NCBI RefSeq assembly: GCF_022012415.1
Contig: NZ_JAKLTR010000019.1
Coordinates: forward strand, 61,261 to 125,260
Direction of reading: 5' to 3'
Source of the DNA: Terrimonas ginsenosidimutans
Lineage (GTDB): Bacteria > Bacteroidota > Bacteroidia > Chitinophagales > Chitinophagaceae
DNA: 64,000 nucleotides
The notes beneath the pieces are model-generated. The model made no database searches. It had not been told where the DNA came from and saw only the letters and a program-made list of their open reading frames with translations. Below, piece by piece: positions 1-8,334 of the stretch. The translations under genes were made by a program, and so were the position numbers. How positions within the stretch are numbered: position 1 is the stretch's first letter; each line of letters opens with the position of its first letter.

Positions 1-438
1 GGCGATATCCACCTCACGCTGATGCAGACCGTTCCGGTAACCGGTTCAGTGATCGTGACCACGCCGCAGGATGTGGCACTCGCGGATGCGAAAAAAGGTA
101 TCGCGATGTTCAGCCAGGCACAGATGAACGTGCCGGTGATCGGATTGGTAGAAAACATGAGCTATTTCACTCCGGCCGAATTGCCGGATCATAAATATTA
201 TATATTCGGAAAGGAAGGCGGGAAACGTCTTGCTGATGAATATGATCTCCCGTTCCTGGGACAGATCCCACTCGTGCAAAGCATCCGTGAAGGTGGCGAC
301 CAGGGGGTGCCGATCATGGTGAGTGATGACGAGATCACAAAACAGGCTTTTAAAGAATTTGCAGCGCATGTGGTGAGAGGGGTTTCGATGAGAAATGCGA
401 ACATGTCGACGGAAAAGCTCGTTGAGGTAGTTGGGTAG
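1..438 (+). CDS. apbC: Mrp/ApbC-type P-loop Fe-S cluster carrier, C-terminal part
   Basis: The reading frame is open from the first base, so the gene begins before the window and only its last 145 codons are present. The segment GDIHLTLMQTVPVTGSVIVT followed by TTPQDVALADAKKGIAMF is the characteristic Switch/Walker-B-downstream region of the Mrp/NBP35 family. These cytosolic proteins bind ATP and carry or insert Fe-S clusters. The later LVENMSYFTP segment is also typical, but the usual CxxC that follows it in many Mrp proteins is replaced here by a stretch reading PAELPDHKYYIFGKEGG, with no cysteine. The C-terminal IPLVQSIREGGDQGVPIM is family-typical. A repeat-rich palindrome follows immediately. 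Family assignment is firm; cluster-carrying ability of this copy cannot be judged without the N-terminal half. Confidence 0.9.
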   Translation, partial: GDIHLTLMQTVPVTGSVIVTTPQDVALADAKKGIAMFSQAQMNVPVIGLVENMSYFTPAELPDHKYYIFGKEGGKRLADEYDLPFLGQIPLVQSIREGGDQGVPIMVSDDEITKQAFKEFAAHVVRGVSMRNANMSTEKLVEVVG

Positions 439-453
439 GTTTTTCTATCCGAT

Positions 454-636
454 TGGCGTAAGAGTATCGCAAAGGACGCAAAGGAATCGCAAAGGACGCA
501 AAGGAATCGCAAAAGACGCAAAGGAATCGCAAAGGACGTAAGGAACTGCAAAGGACGCAAAGGGGTCTCAGAGCACGCAAAGATATCTTAGCGCCCTTTG
601 CGTTCCCTTTGCGTCCTTTGCGATACTCCTACGCCA
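454..636. repeat. Reiterated-word palindrome, GCAAAGGAC family, copy 1
   Basis: Outer arms 454-484 and 606-636 are reverse complements over 31 nt with one difference. Inside the left arm lie about five tandem 20-nt units (TCGCAAAGGACGCAAAGGAA, 467-570), the first three almost identical and the later ones degenerating. The apex contains the segment 576-602, which is repeated exactly at 3602-3628 beyond kynU. It fills the whole gap between the Mrp-like gene and the PaiB-like gene. The element could fold into a very long hairpin in RNA from either strand. No T-tract is evident at the right end, so a terminator role is not proven. Confidence 0.9.
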
Positions 637-696
637 GTCAACTACGATTCATATTACGAACCCCATCGTCCGCAGTCCATTTCTTATCTTCGTCTC

Positions 697-1323
697 ATGT
701 ACAACCTATCCTACTTCAAAGAACAGGACCCCGCTGAAGTGATCGCCTTTGCAAAGGCCCATCCTTTTGTTTTCTTATCCGGCTGTGATGCAGAGAATAA
801 ACCCGTAGCCACACAAGTGCCGGTGTTTATTGATGAAAAAGAAGGGAAACTCTTCCTGTCCGGTCACATCATGAAGAAAACAGACCATCATCTCGCTTTT
901 GAACAGAATCCGAACGTACTGGCTGTTTTTACAGGCGCCCATACTTATGTAAGCGCAAGCTGGTATGAAGATAAACGGCAGGGATCCACCTGGAACTACA
1001 CCAGTGTGCATGCGAAAGGATTGATCCGCTTCCTCGATCACCAGGCTTTGCTGGATGTGCTGCAACGGACAACAGATCATTTTGAGAATAATCCTTACTC
1101 CGGGGCGAATTTTAAAGACCTGAGTGAGGAGTACGTAGAGAAAATGGCAAAAGCGATCGTGGCATTTGAGATCGAAGTGACGGCGGTTGATCATGTATTC
1201 AAGCTGAGTCAGAACAGGGATGAAAAGAGTTATGATAATATTACAGGGAAATTGAAAGAGCAGGGTGGCGACGCGGAAGTGATCGGGAAAATGATGCAGG
1301 CACGAAAAGGAAAAGTATTCTGA
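697..1323 (+). CDS. PaiB-type FMN-binding protein (putative negative regulator)
   Basis: 208 residues. The family is recognised from the opening MYNLSYFKEQDPAEVIAFAK, from VLAVFTGAHTYVSASWYEDK and STWNYTSVHAKG (FMN-contact regions of PaiB proteins), and from the C-terminal FEIEVTAVDHVFKLSQNRDE. PaiB of Bacillus is described as a negative regulator of sporulation and protease genes; many homologues are annotated only as FMN-binding split-barrel proteins, so the actual role here is open. The start at 697 is preferred over an upstream ATG at 598: codons 598-696 translate repeat DNA, and a TATCTTCG element resembling the Bacteroidota -7 box lies just 5' of 697. It is followed by an atypical SDR and kynureninase in the same direction, but a strong palindrome separates them. 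Confidence 0.85.
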   Translation: MYNLSYFKEQDPAEVIAFAKAHPFVFLSGCDAENKPVATQVPVFIDEKEGKLFLSGHIMKKTDHHLAFEQNPNVLAVFTGAHTYVSASWYEDKRQGSTWNYTSVHAKGLIRFLDHQALLDVLQRTTDHFENNPYSGANFKDLSEEYVEKMAKAIVAFEIEVTAVDHVFKLSQNRDEKSYDNITGKLKEQGGDAEVIGKMMQARKGKVF

Positions 1324-1374
1324 TAGTCGCAGGGTTTATATCGTCTTGCGTAGATATCGCCAAGCTCTCCAGGT

Positions 1375-1423
1375 AAACGCAGAGGGCGCTAAGATCATAA
1401 TATCCTTAGCGCCCTCTGCGTTT
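1375..1423. repeat. Perfect 19-bp inverted repeat, GCAAAGGAC family, copy 2
   Basis: Arms 1375-1393 and 1405-1423 are perfect reverse complements (AAACGCAGAGGGCGCTAAG) around an 11-nt loop. The flank TTTGGGTCCTTTGCGATAC (to 1447) matches the outer arm words of copies 1 and 3, so this looks like a shortened family member. It lies 52 nt after the PaiB-like stop and ends shortly before the SDR start, so it sits in the leader or promoter of the SDR-kynU unit. Confidence 0.85.
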
Positions 1424-1453
1424 CCTTTGGGTCCTTTGCGATACTTTTACAAC

Positions 1454-2236
1454 ATGAATATTTCACTCCAAGGAAAAACCGCCGTGATCTGCGGTAGTAC
1501 ACAGGGTATTGGTCTCGCCATTGCCAAAGCATTCGCACAGGCTGGTGCGCAATGTATCTTATTCGCCAGGAATGAAGACGCGCTCAAAGAAGCGGTTGCT
1601 TCTCTGGAAGGCGGTGAGAAAGCGCATGAGTACCGCGTAGTGGATTTTTCCAGCAACCAGGCAGTGAAAGAAGCGATTGAAGAAGTTACGCAAAAAAATA
1701 CCGTCCATATCCTGGTGAATAATACAGGTGGCCCTGCTCCCGGGCCGATCACAGAAGCTTCTGCTGACGCGTTTGCGAATGCATTCAGTCAGCATATCAT
1801 CAATTACCAGCAACTGGCGCAAGCTGTATTGCCGGGAATGAAAGAATCCGGATATGGCCGCGTGATCAATATTGTTTCCACTTCAGTAAAGATCCCGATC
1901 GCGAATCTTGGTGTGTCAAACACGATCCGCGCGGCAACGGCAGGCTGGGCAAAGACACTGGCTAATGAAGTAGCTGCCTGGGGTATAACGGTCAATAATA
2001 TTTTGCCGGGATTTACCAAAACAAAAAGACTGGAAAGCCTGATCACGAGTAATGCAGCAAAGCAGGGCCTGAGTGAAGAAGAATTGTCCAAAAAAATGCA
2101 ACAGCAGATTCCGGCGAAACGGTTTGGTGAGCCGGAAGAGATCGCTTCGGTAGCCGCCTTTCTTGCCTCACCCGCTGCGTCATATGTAAATGGTGTTAAC
2201 CTCCCTGTTGATGGCGGTAATACCGGTGCCTTTTAA
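1454..2236 (+). CDS. Atypical short-chain dehydrogenase/reductase
   Basis: 260 residues. The Rossmann glycine motif is present (CGSTQGIG, Gly14-Gly20), as are the NNTG motif and the C-terminal sequence ending YVNGVNLPVDGGNTG. The classical YxxxK active site is not: aligning NLGVSNTIRAATAGWAK with the usual NYAASKAGVIGLTK places Ser and Arg where Tyr and Lys should be. A subgroup of FabG-like SDRs with this replaced tetrad is known, often annotated as 3-oxoacyl-ACP reductase without proof. The start at 1454 is chosen because the 108 upstream nucleotides in frame are repeat DNA. Kynureninase begins 23 nt downstream, so the two are probably co-transcribed. Substrate unknown; a link to kynurenine metabolism is only contextual. 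Confidence 0.85.
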   Translation: MNISLQGKTAVICGSTQGIGLAIAKAFAQAGAQCILFARNEDALKEAVASLEGGEKAHEYRVVDFSSNQAVKEAIEEVTQKNTVHILVNNTGGPAPGPITEASADAFANAFSQHIINYQQLAQAVLPGMKESGYGRVINIVSTSVKIPIANLGVSNTIRAATAGWAKTLANEVAAWGITVNNILPGFTKTKRLESLITSNAAKQGLSEEELSKKMQQQIPAKRFGEPEEIASVAAFLASPAASYVNGVNLPVDGGNTGAF

Positions 2237-2259
2237 AATATCTTCTCAAAATAATAGCT

Positions 2260-3549
2260 ATGCCATTTCAAACAGATCTTGATTTTGCCCGTTCGCTGGA
2301 TCAGCAGGATGCGCTGAAAGGTTTTCGTGATCAGTTCATCATTCCGGAAAAAGACGGGAAGCAATTGGTTTATTTCCTGGGAAATTCATTGGGATTGCAA
2401 CCAAAGGCTGCAAAAGAATACATGCAGAAAGTGCTGGATGACTGGGCAAGTCTGGGTGTAGAGTCATTCTTCCATGCGGAAGAACCGTGGATGGATTATC
2501 ATGATAAATTGACCGGTACACTATCAAAGGTGGTAGGTGCAAAGCCTTCGGAAGTCGTAGTAATGAATCAACTGACGGTGAACCTTCACCTGATGCTGGT
2601 GAGTTTCTATCGCCCTACCCAAAAACGTTTCCGGATCATTTGCGAAGCAAAAGCATTTCCGAGTGATCAGTATGCATTTGAAACACATGTAAAGCACCAT
2701 GGCTTTGATGCACAGGATGCGGTGGTAGAAGTAGCGCCGCGTGAGGGGGAGTTTACTTTGCGGACGGAAGACATTATTGCAACAATAGAGAAATATGCGG
2801 ATGAAACGGCACTGGTTTTATTCGGTGGTATCAATTATTACACAGGACAGGTATTCGATATGAAAGCCATTGCTGCTGCGGCGAAAAAAGCGGGGGCGAA
2901 AGTGGGCTTTGATCTCGCTCATGCCGCTGGTAATATTGAATTGCAACTGCACGACTGGAATGTTGATTTTGCCTGCTGGTGTTGCTATAAGTATCTGAAT
3001 GGCGGCCCCGGTGCAATTGGTGGTGTGTTCATTCACGAAAAGAATTTTGCTGAAGAGCTGCCACGCTTTGCGGGATGGTGGGGCTATGATAAAGCGACCC
3101 GTTTTAAAATGGAGAAAGGCTTTGTGCCGATGTCTGGTGCGGAAGGCTGGCAGTTGAGTACACCGCCGTTCCTGATGTATGCAACCCTTCGTTCTTCACT
3201 GGATCTCATAGAAGCTGCGGGGTGGGAGAAGATCCAGGCGAAGCGGAAACAGTTGAATAACTATCTCTGGTTTATGTTGAACCGGATCAATAATGCCGTA
3301 GAGCCTGCAGTGATACAGTTCATCACGCCTGAAGCGGAGCGTGAGCATGGTTGCCAGGTATCAATGCTGATGAAAACGCGTGGGCGGGAGATCTATGATC
3401 AACTGATCAAACAGGGCTTTATGGTGGATTGGCGGGAACCCGATGTGATCCGTCTGGCGCCGGTGGCATTGTATAATACGTTTGAAGAGGTCTGGAGATT
3501 TGCGGATGCGCTGGATAGGGCGATCTCGTTTGATGGGCGCATTGCTTAG
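2260..3549 (+). CDS. kynU: Kynureninase
   Basis: 429 residues, the usual length. This PLP enzyme cleaves L-kynurenine (or 3-hydroxykynurenine) to anthranilate (or 3-hydroxyanthranilate) and alanine, in the cytosol. The fold-type I signature is clear: FLGNSLGLQPKAA near the N-terminus, VGFDLAHAAGN with the PLP-ring aspartate, and CCYKYLNGGPGA with the Schiff-base lysine at Lys244. The C-terminal region DWREPDVIRLAPVALYNTFE is also typical. It lies 23 nt after the atypical SDR, without its own obvious promoter. No other kynurenine-pathway gene (dioxygenase, formamidase, monooxygenase) is visible in the window, so whether the product feeds NAD synthesis or tryptophan catabolism cannot be told. 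Confidence 0.96.
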   Translation: MPFQTDLDFARSLDQQDALKGFRDQFIIPEKDGKQLVYFLGNSLGLQPKAAKEYMQKVLDDWASLGVESFFHAEEPWMDYHDKLTGTLSKVVGAKPSEVVVMNQLTVNLHLMLVSFYRPTQKRFRIICEAKAFPSDQYAFETHVKHHGFDAQDAVVEVAPREGEFTLRTEDIIATIEKYADETALVLFGGINYYTGQVFDMKAIAAAAKKAGAKVGFDLAHAAGNIELQLHDWNVDFACWCCYKYLNGGPGAIGGVFIHEKNFAEELPRFAGWWGYDKATRFKMEKGFVPMSGAEGWQLSTPPFLMYATLRSSLDLIEAAGWEKIQAKRKQLNNYLWFMLNRINNAVEPAVIQFITPEAEREHGCQVSMLMKTRGREIYDQLIKQGFMVDWREPDVIRLAPVALYNTFEEVWRFADALDRAISFDGRIA

Positions 3550-3552
3550 TTC

Positions 3553-3665
3553 GAATGGCGTAGGAGGAGTATCGCAAAGAACGCAGAGGAATCGCAAAGT
3601 GCGCAAAGATATCTTAGCGCCCTTTGCGGTCTCTTTGCGTCCTTCGCGATACTATTACGCCATTC
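3553..3665. repeat. Reiterated-word palindrome, GCAAAGGAC family, copy 3
   Basis: Outer arms begin GAATGGCGTA and end TACGCCATTC. The inner words (GTATCGCAAAG, ACGCAGAGG) have their complements on the right. The apex 3602-3628 is identical over 27 nt to 576-602 in copy 1. It separates kynU from pyrF, and its right end reaches to within about 30 nt of the pyrF -7 box. Confidence 0.9.
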
Positions 3666-3691
3666 ATATTTCCAGATCTCTCTGAATCACT

Positions 3692-3699
3692 TATTTTTG
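3692..3699 (+). promoter_or_regulatory. Bacteroidota -7 box of pyrF
   Basis: TATTTTTG fits TAnnTTTG and lies 7 nt before the ATG, giving a very short leader. Upstream, ATTTCC is the only weak -33 candidate at the right distance. Confidence 0.6.
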
Positions 3700-3706
3700 C
3701 CGAATT

Positions 3707-4516
3707 ATGAACCGTCAGCAGCTTATAGAACAGATCCGTCTCAAGAAATCATACTTGTGTGTTGGTCTGGATACAGATATTGAGAAGATCCCGCAACATC
3801 TTTTATCAGAAAAAGATCCTGTATTTGCTTTCAACAAAGCGATCATTGATGCCACCCGTGATCATTGTGTTTCCTACAAGATCAACACGGCTTTCTATGA
3901 AGCGCTGGGCCTGAAAGGCTGGGAGGCAATGGAGAAAACGGTTCATTACATTGGTAAAGATCATTTCACTATCGCCGATGCAAAACGCGGTGATATAGGA
4001 AATACTTCCGATCAATATGCAAAAGCATTCTTCTCTGCACTGCCATTCGATTCTGTAACCGTTGCTCCTTACATGGGAGAAGATAGTGTAAAGCCATTTT
4101 TACAATATGAAGGCAAATGGGCAATCGTACTTGGGTTAACTTCCAATAAAGGTGCTGCTGATTTTGAATTGCAACAAGCCGGTGGTGAGTTACTTTATGA
4201 GAAAGTATTGAAGACCGTAAGCGGTTGGGGCAGTCCCGATAACCTGATGTTTGTAGTGGGTGCCACGCAAGCTGATGAGTTTATCAATATCCGCAAACAT
4301 ACACCTGATCATTTCTACCTTGTTCCCGGAGTTGGTGCGCAGGGTGGAAGCTTGAAAGAGATATCTGAAAAAGCAATGAATCAGGATGTTGGGATACTGG
4401 TGAATGCCAGCCGTGCGGTGATCTATGCATCTTCGAAAGAAGATTTTGCGGAGGCGGCGAAGGCGGTGGCGAAAGGGTACCAGGAGGAGATGGCAGGGTA
4501 TCTGGGAAAGAAATGA
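3707..4516 (+). CDS. pyrF: Orotidine 5'-phosphate decarboxylase (type 2)
   Basis: 269 residues, longer than the E. coli-type enzyme and matching the type 2 PyrF family. It decarboxylates OMP to UMP, the last step of de novo pyrimidine synthesis. The catalytic Asp-Lys-Asp array is seen in [12 protein letters not shown] (Asp91, Lys93, Asp96), preceded by [11 protein letters not shown] and followed by [11 protein letters not shown] at the phosphate-binding loop. Single-gene unit: a -7 box sits just before the start and an intrinsic terminator immediately after the stop. Confidence 0.96.
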   Translation: MNRQQLIEQIRLKKSYLCVGLDTDIEKIPQHLLSEKDPVFAFNKAIIDATRDHCVSYKINTAFYEALGLKGWEAMEKTVHYIGKDHFTIADAKRGDIGNTSDQYAKAFFSALPFDSVTVAPYMGEDSVKPFLQYEGKWAIVLGLTSNKGAADFELQQAGGELLYEKVLKTVSGWGSPDNLMFVVGATQADEFINIRKHTPDHFYLVPGVGAQGGSLKEISEKAMNQDVGILVNASRAVIYASSKEDFAEAAKAVAKGYQEEMAGYLGKK

Positions 4517-4532
4517 CTTGTTTAAAAATTTG

Positions 4533-4577
4533 ATCGCTACGGATGCAATATGTCTATATCCGTAGCGATTTTTATTT
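4533..4577. terminator. Bidirectional intrinsic terminator between pyrF and the YciI-like gene
   Basis: Perfect 12-bp arms ATCGCTACGGAT (4533-4544) and ATCCGTAGCGAT (4558-4569), with a T-rich tract on the right and an A-rich tract on the left. It lies between convergent genes and can serve both. Confidence 0.9.
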
Positions 4578-4581
4578 AGTA

Positions 4582-5019
4582 TTATTTGAAAATGAATTTA
4601 CCTTTCTCACTCCACCACGGATAATATTCCATTTTTAATCTCCCGGTGATCACTGCAGTATCGGTATTCACGAGTGCCTCAATTTCCGTTGAATCTTTTG
4701 CATCCATAATGAAGATGCCACGAAGATCGGCTTCTGCACCGATAGGCCCGGCCATAATGAGTTTCCCTTCTTTTGCGAGACGGTTGATATTGGCCATATG
4801 CGCCGACTGGATCTTTGCCGCGCTGGCGCTGTCCTGGGATCGGTTGTTTCCTGATTTCAAAAGCACGAGCCAGTATCGTTTCATTTCACCGCTGTATACC
4901 GAGGTATCTGCATTGAGATCATATTTGGGAGAGCCTGTGGCGACGGGTGCATTTTCTGTAGTACTGTTACAGGCAAACAGGGTGGTGATGCTTAAAAGAA
5001 AGAGGAAGAACTTTCGCAT
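4582..5019 (-). CDS. Lipoprotein with YciI-like domain
   Basis: 145 residues. It begins with a type II signal peptide ending LFAC, so Cys17 is the predicted lipidated residue and the protein should be envelope-anchored. The body from about residue 45 resembles the YciI/YCII-related fold: YWLVLLKSG, then AHMANINRLAKEGKLIMAGP, then LRGIFIMDAKDSTEIEALVN, in the order and spacing of that dimeric alpha-beta barrel family. YciI proteins are mostly of unknown function, and a secreted version is less common than the cytosolic one. It is transcribed alone, towards pyrF, and its stop lies just past the shared terminator. Confidence 0.75.
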   Translation of the reverse strand: MRKFFLFLLSITTLFACNSTTENAPVATGSPKYDLNADTSVYSGEMKRYWLVLLKSGNNRSQDSASAAKIQSAHMANINRLAKEGKLIMAGPIGAEADLRGIFIMDAKDSTEIEALVNTDTAVITGRLKMEYYPWWSEKGKFIFK

Positions 5020-5319
5020 GTTAGGTAGGTTTGGTTACTACAAGTTAAATGTTTTTTTACTGGTAGTTGTTGTTTTTTTAGTTATTAGATTCATTCATGA
5101 GTAGTTACGTCTGATGTTTTTGAAGAGTTCTTCTTTCAAACAATCTTTTAATTTTTTGTCAGCTTGCCAAAGAATGAATAGATAACAGAAACCTTACCTG
5201 TTTTATAACAAGATTCAAATGATCATGTGATGAAAAGTCAAGTCTTATCAAAGTAAAAGAGCTGATAAGAGTATTAAAAAATGATGGCTGACGGAAGAAA
5301 GAGCAAAAAGTACTCACTT
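5020..5319. other. 300-nt AT-rich gap without recognised feature
   Basis: Carries several stops in all frames and homopolymer T runs near 5055-5080. A weak inverted repeat CTTATC...GATAAG (about 5241-5268) lies just downstream of the membrane-protein gene and might help end its transcript. The promoter of the YciI-like gene should lie at its left edge, but no convincing -7 box was found. Confidence 0.5.
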
Positions 5320-5826
5320 TCAATTGGTGTATTCGGGAAGATTTTTGGGGACGCGAATATTCGAAGATGCGATCGTCAACCCCATGAATAATGTTATTGC
5401 GAGCATAATCAGGAATGATAATCTCACCAGGCTAAGTTTTTCCCATAAGGCAGCTTTCCTTGTCAGCACTTCATCGATGTGTTCTGAATAAGCACTTCCA
5501 GTGATCGTTACCAACTGCGGGACAAAATAGGCGAAGGTGATGATCAGCACCACCACATAGCCTGCGGAAGTGATCAGCATGCAGGTTCTTCTTTCTGTGC
5601 TCCAGAATAATACAATAGATATCAGTAACAGGATCATAGTAACCGGGTGAATGCTTTTCCAGAAAGGAGTGGGGTTGAGCCCGTATTTACCCTGGAACAT
5701 GCTGAGTGACAAAGGAGGCCCGGCGGACCATTGTGGCACTACGGCAATGTGTTCGTAAATGGCTGCGCCGATCACGACGGAAAAAGAAAGACAGGTCAGA
5801 GAATAGATAATGTTCTTTAAGAGCAT
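5320..5826 (-). CDS. Four-helix membrane protein (DUF1772-like)
   Basis: 168 residues with four hydrophobic segments at roughly 5-25, 60-78, 85-105 and 135-155. The pattern GAAIYEHIAVVPQWSAGPP after the first helix, a Tyr-Glu followed by Pro-x-Trp, resembles small inner-membrane proteins of the DUF1772/anthrone-oxygenase-like group, but I am not certain of the family. It starts 46 nt after the stop of the TPR protein in the same direction, so both are likely one transcript. Function unknown. Confidence 0.65.
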   Translation of the reverse strand: MLLKNIIYSLTCLSFSVVIGAAIYEHIAVVPQWSAGPPLSLSMFQGKYGLNPTPFWKSIHPVTMILLLISIVLFWSTERRTCMLITSAGYVVVLIITFAYFVPQLVTITGSAYSEHIDEVLTRKAALWEKLSLVRLSFLIMLAITLFMGLTIASSNIRVPKNLPEYTN

Positions 5827-5872
5827 AAAATTGATTTTAATTATTCAGGTAATGATGTTTTGATTAGGAGAA

Positions 5873-7909
5873 TTATTTTTTAGGAAGAAGCCTTTTGAAG
5901 ATGCCGTTTGCCTTTGCGTTTTGCTGGTATCCTCCGTTGATGCTGATGCTGCTGGTTGCTTCGATGCTGGCAAGGTTGCCACCCAGCTGAATACCTCCGC
6001 CAAGATTGATGGGTGTTTTGGAGATGCCTACCGAAGCGCTGTTCCTGACACCGAAGTCGGCGAATTGGTTGTTTTTGTCGAATGTGAGAAAGGCCTGCGT
6101 TTTTACTTTAGCGGTGAGCCCGAAGAATTCGGCCTTTGTGCCGGGGCCAAGCAGCAGGGTTGATCTGCCGGTTTTGAACTCGTGTTCGTAACCACCAACT
6201 AAACTTTCGCCGGCCTCGATTGCGTATTTGTCACAATCGATCTTCACAGAAACGGTCCCGATCTTAGCCTGCGCATTCAACCATGATGGACATTGCAATT
6301 TCCAGTTCTTGTCAGCCTCGATCAGGCTGTCGACCTCTTCGTTCGTTTTAGGGCTGTAACATTTGGGCAGCATGCTGACGATCTCCCAGGCCGGAAAACT
6401 CACCATGGATACTGAAAGAAAGCTGAAGTATCCCGCAACGGCATTATATACCAGCGCCTGGTTGCCGGGACTGGGGTCGAGCTGAACAATATCTACCAGT
6501 TGATTGATATAGGCTTTCCATCGTCCTTCGCCTTTCCTGACAAGAGGTTGTATGAATGACGAAAGCTGATAGGCCATATTATCGGCAACCGGTTTGAGTC
6601 TTTCCCTGCAGAATTTGATCTCATATGCTTCCTGCGCTTCAACCCGGGTTCCTTCGGGAGGCGGAGGCTGCTTCAATTGATTCAACAGGTTCATATCATC
6701 TGTGACCATACTAAGCAGATGATCGCGATCCGATTGGGAAAATGTGGCCAGGTATTCCGGGGTGAACTCTTCCTGAAGCTCATCCAGCATGGCATTCACC
6801 AACTCTGTATAGAGACCATGATGCTGGTTTCCCTGTGCGGTTGTGTATCCGACAGAGATCTGTGTCGCGTGCTGCATCCAGCTTAGCTGCTCGGCTTGTA
6901 TCGAGGCCGCATAAACATTATAGAAATATCGATCCTTCACGATCGCATCAGCAGAGCCGGGTAAAGAAGGGAAAGAAAACTTTCCCATGGTGATCTCTTC
7001 GAAGTGATCTTTCTGGGGCCTGCCGCTTCGTTGTTGCCTGCGCTGCATGATCCCGCGGAGGTTTGGCTTCTTTCCCATTCTGTACGCCATCGCCAGGGTG
7101 CTGCTTCGCATAGCGATACTCATCTCCTGTTCGAAATAGGCCATAGCGGTGTTGTACTCTTTCTTAAAGTAATGAAGCATACCCATGCTGTGATTGGCTT
7201 CGATGTTCAAAGAATCGATCGAAAGACATTGATTGAAGTATTCGGCGGCTTTAAGCATATCACCCAGAGCCATAAATCCCTGCCCGATATTATTCAGCAA
7301 TGTGCTGCTGTTCGGGATCTTTTGCAGGCAATGCATGAGGAGAGGAATTCCTTTATGTTCCACACCACTAATGTTCAGCATGGCACCAAGGTTATTCAGT
7401 AATAACAGCGAATCCGGTGCTTTTGCGGATGCTTCCAGCATCATGGCAACAGCACCTGCCGGGTCATCGGTATAAAAGGAGGCGATCGACTGGTTATTGA
7501 TCTCTTCAACGGAAAGAGTACTGACTTTTTGTTTGATCTCTTCCAGCTTCGGTGCCGGGATGCCCTGGCGGATCTGTTCGGAAGAAGCTTTCAGGGAACT
7601 GACGATCTCTGCTCTTGTTGGCGGTTGGGAAGGGAGAAGCCGGAGACTTTCAATGTCTTTCACAGGAGCTTTGATTTCACCGGGGGAGAGCAGATCGGTT
7701 TTCAGCGGAATGTTATGCTGAACAGAAAGAGCCGTCGCTTTGTCCGTGGCATCCTTAAGCATCTTTTTCTTGAATGCTTCGAGTTGGGCAGGCGTCATGT
7801 TTTTGAGCTGCTCATAATCCGGGATAGTAGTGGCATTGGTGGTTTGCTGGGCATTTGAACATATAGCGGGCGCAATTGCCAGGCATAGAAAGATCCATTT
7901 CTTGAACAT
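5873..7909 (-). CDS. Secreted TPR-repeat protein of unknown function
   Basis: 678 residues. A signal peptide (MFKKWIFLCLAIAPAICSNAQ) is followed by a charged linker containing MTPAQLEAFKKKMLKDAT and then by about three tetratricopeptide-type helices between residues 155 and 265 (LLLLNNLGAMLNISG, TLLNNIGQGFMALGDMLKAAEYF, EANHSMGMLHYFKKEYNTAMAYF). The middle third is helical. The last 120 residues are rich in Gly, Ser and alternating hydrophobics (GVGISKTPINLGGGIQLGG-like), suggesting a beta-structured end. No enzyme motif is visible. Similar large TPR proteins are common in Chitinophagaceae. It precedes the four-helix membrane protein. Confidence 0.75.
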   Translation of the reverse strand: MFKKWIFLCLAIAPAICSNAQQTTNATTIPDYEQLKNMTPAQLEAFKKKMLKDATDKATALSVQHNIPLKTDLLSPGEIKAPVKDIESLRLLPSQPPTRAEIVSSLKASSEQIRQGIPAPKLEEIKQKVSTLSVEEINNQSIASFYTDDPAGAVAMMLEASAKAPDSLLLLNNLGAMLNISGVEHKGIPLLMHCLQKIPNSSTLLNNIGQGFMALGDMLKAAEYFNQCLSIDSLNIEANHSMGMLHYFKKEYNTAMAYFEQEMSIAMRSSTLAMAYRMGKKPNLRGIMQRRQQRSGRPQKDHFEEITMGKFSFPSLPGSADAIVKDRYFYNVYAASIQAEQLSWMQHATQISVGYTTAQGNQHHGLYTELVNAMLDELQEEFTPEYLATFSQSDRDHLLSMVTDDMNLLNQLKQPPPPEGTRVEAQEAYEIKFCRERLKPVADNMAYQLSSFIQPLVRKGEGRWKAYINQLVDIVQLDPSPGNQALVYNAVAGYFSFLSVSMVSFPAWEIVSMLPKCYSPKTNEEVDSLIEADKNWKLQCPSWLNAQAKIGTVSVKIDCDKYAIEAGESLVGGYEHEFKTGRSTLLLGPGTKAEFFGLTAKVKTQAFLTFDKNNQFADFGVRNSASVGISKTPINLGGGIQLGGNLASIEATSSISINGGYQQNAKANGIFKRLLPKK

Positions 7910-8334
7910 AGTAGGAGGTTTAATGATTGCGGGTGCAAATTAGAGCGAGGTTGCAGGGGGCGGAAGTAAGCATGTTATGAAACGGAGGAATGCCTGCGCA
8001 AGGCAGTAGTTCGTGAGCATGAAGTCTCTACTGAGAGTTGACGTATTCACTTATTTGCCTGGCATAGCGTTCCCGCAGATTTTCGCAGATATAAGGAACG
8101 CAGATGCGCAGAAAGTCCGTTAAAAGAGAATGACCTGCCAATCTGCGCCCTGATCTGCCTATCAGCAGAAGGCTGAGGCAGGGGCATGCAAAGTCATTTG
8201 GGCGGTGCAGCAGTGCTTCGGTTGCCTGATCCCTGTTTTTCTCCGTTTGATGACAGGATGTATTTCCGCCGGCTATGTGGCGATCGATATTCGCATCAAC
8301 AAACAAATCATTAAACCTTTCCAAAAATTGTATC
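7910..8334. repeat. Gap with CGCAGAT-word inverted repeats
   Basis: Between divergent genes. From about 8067 to 8175 the DNA is made of CGCAGAT words in one orientation (CGCAGATTTTCGCAGAT, GCAGATGCGCAG), followed by their complements (CAATCTGCG, TGATCTGCC). A 7-bp closed stem GCGTTCC/GGAACGC lies at 8067-8073 and 8095-8101. The rest (7910-8060 and 8180-8334) holds no recognised gene; promoters for both flanking genes must be here, but none matches the consensus well. Confidence 0.65.

Noticed and set aside
467..570. Short CRISPR-like array of 20-nt repeats
   Set aside because: Units are contiguous with no spacers and belong to one arm of a palindrome; no cas genes are near.
3482..3685. Small ORF at the end of kynU
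   Set aside because: Its C-terminal half is translated GCAAAGGAC repeat words.
4646..5104. 152-codon plus-strand frame over the YciI-like gene
   Set aside because: Opposite strand carries a lipoprotein signal and a recognisable domain.
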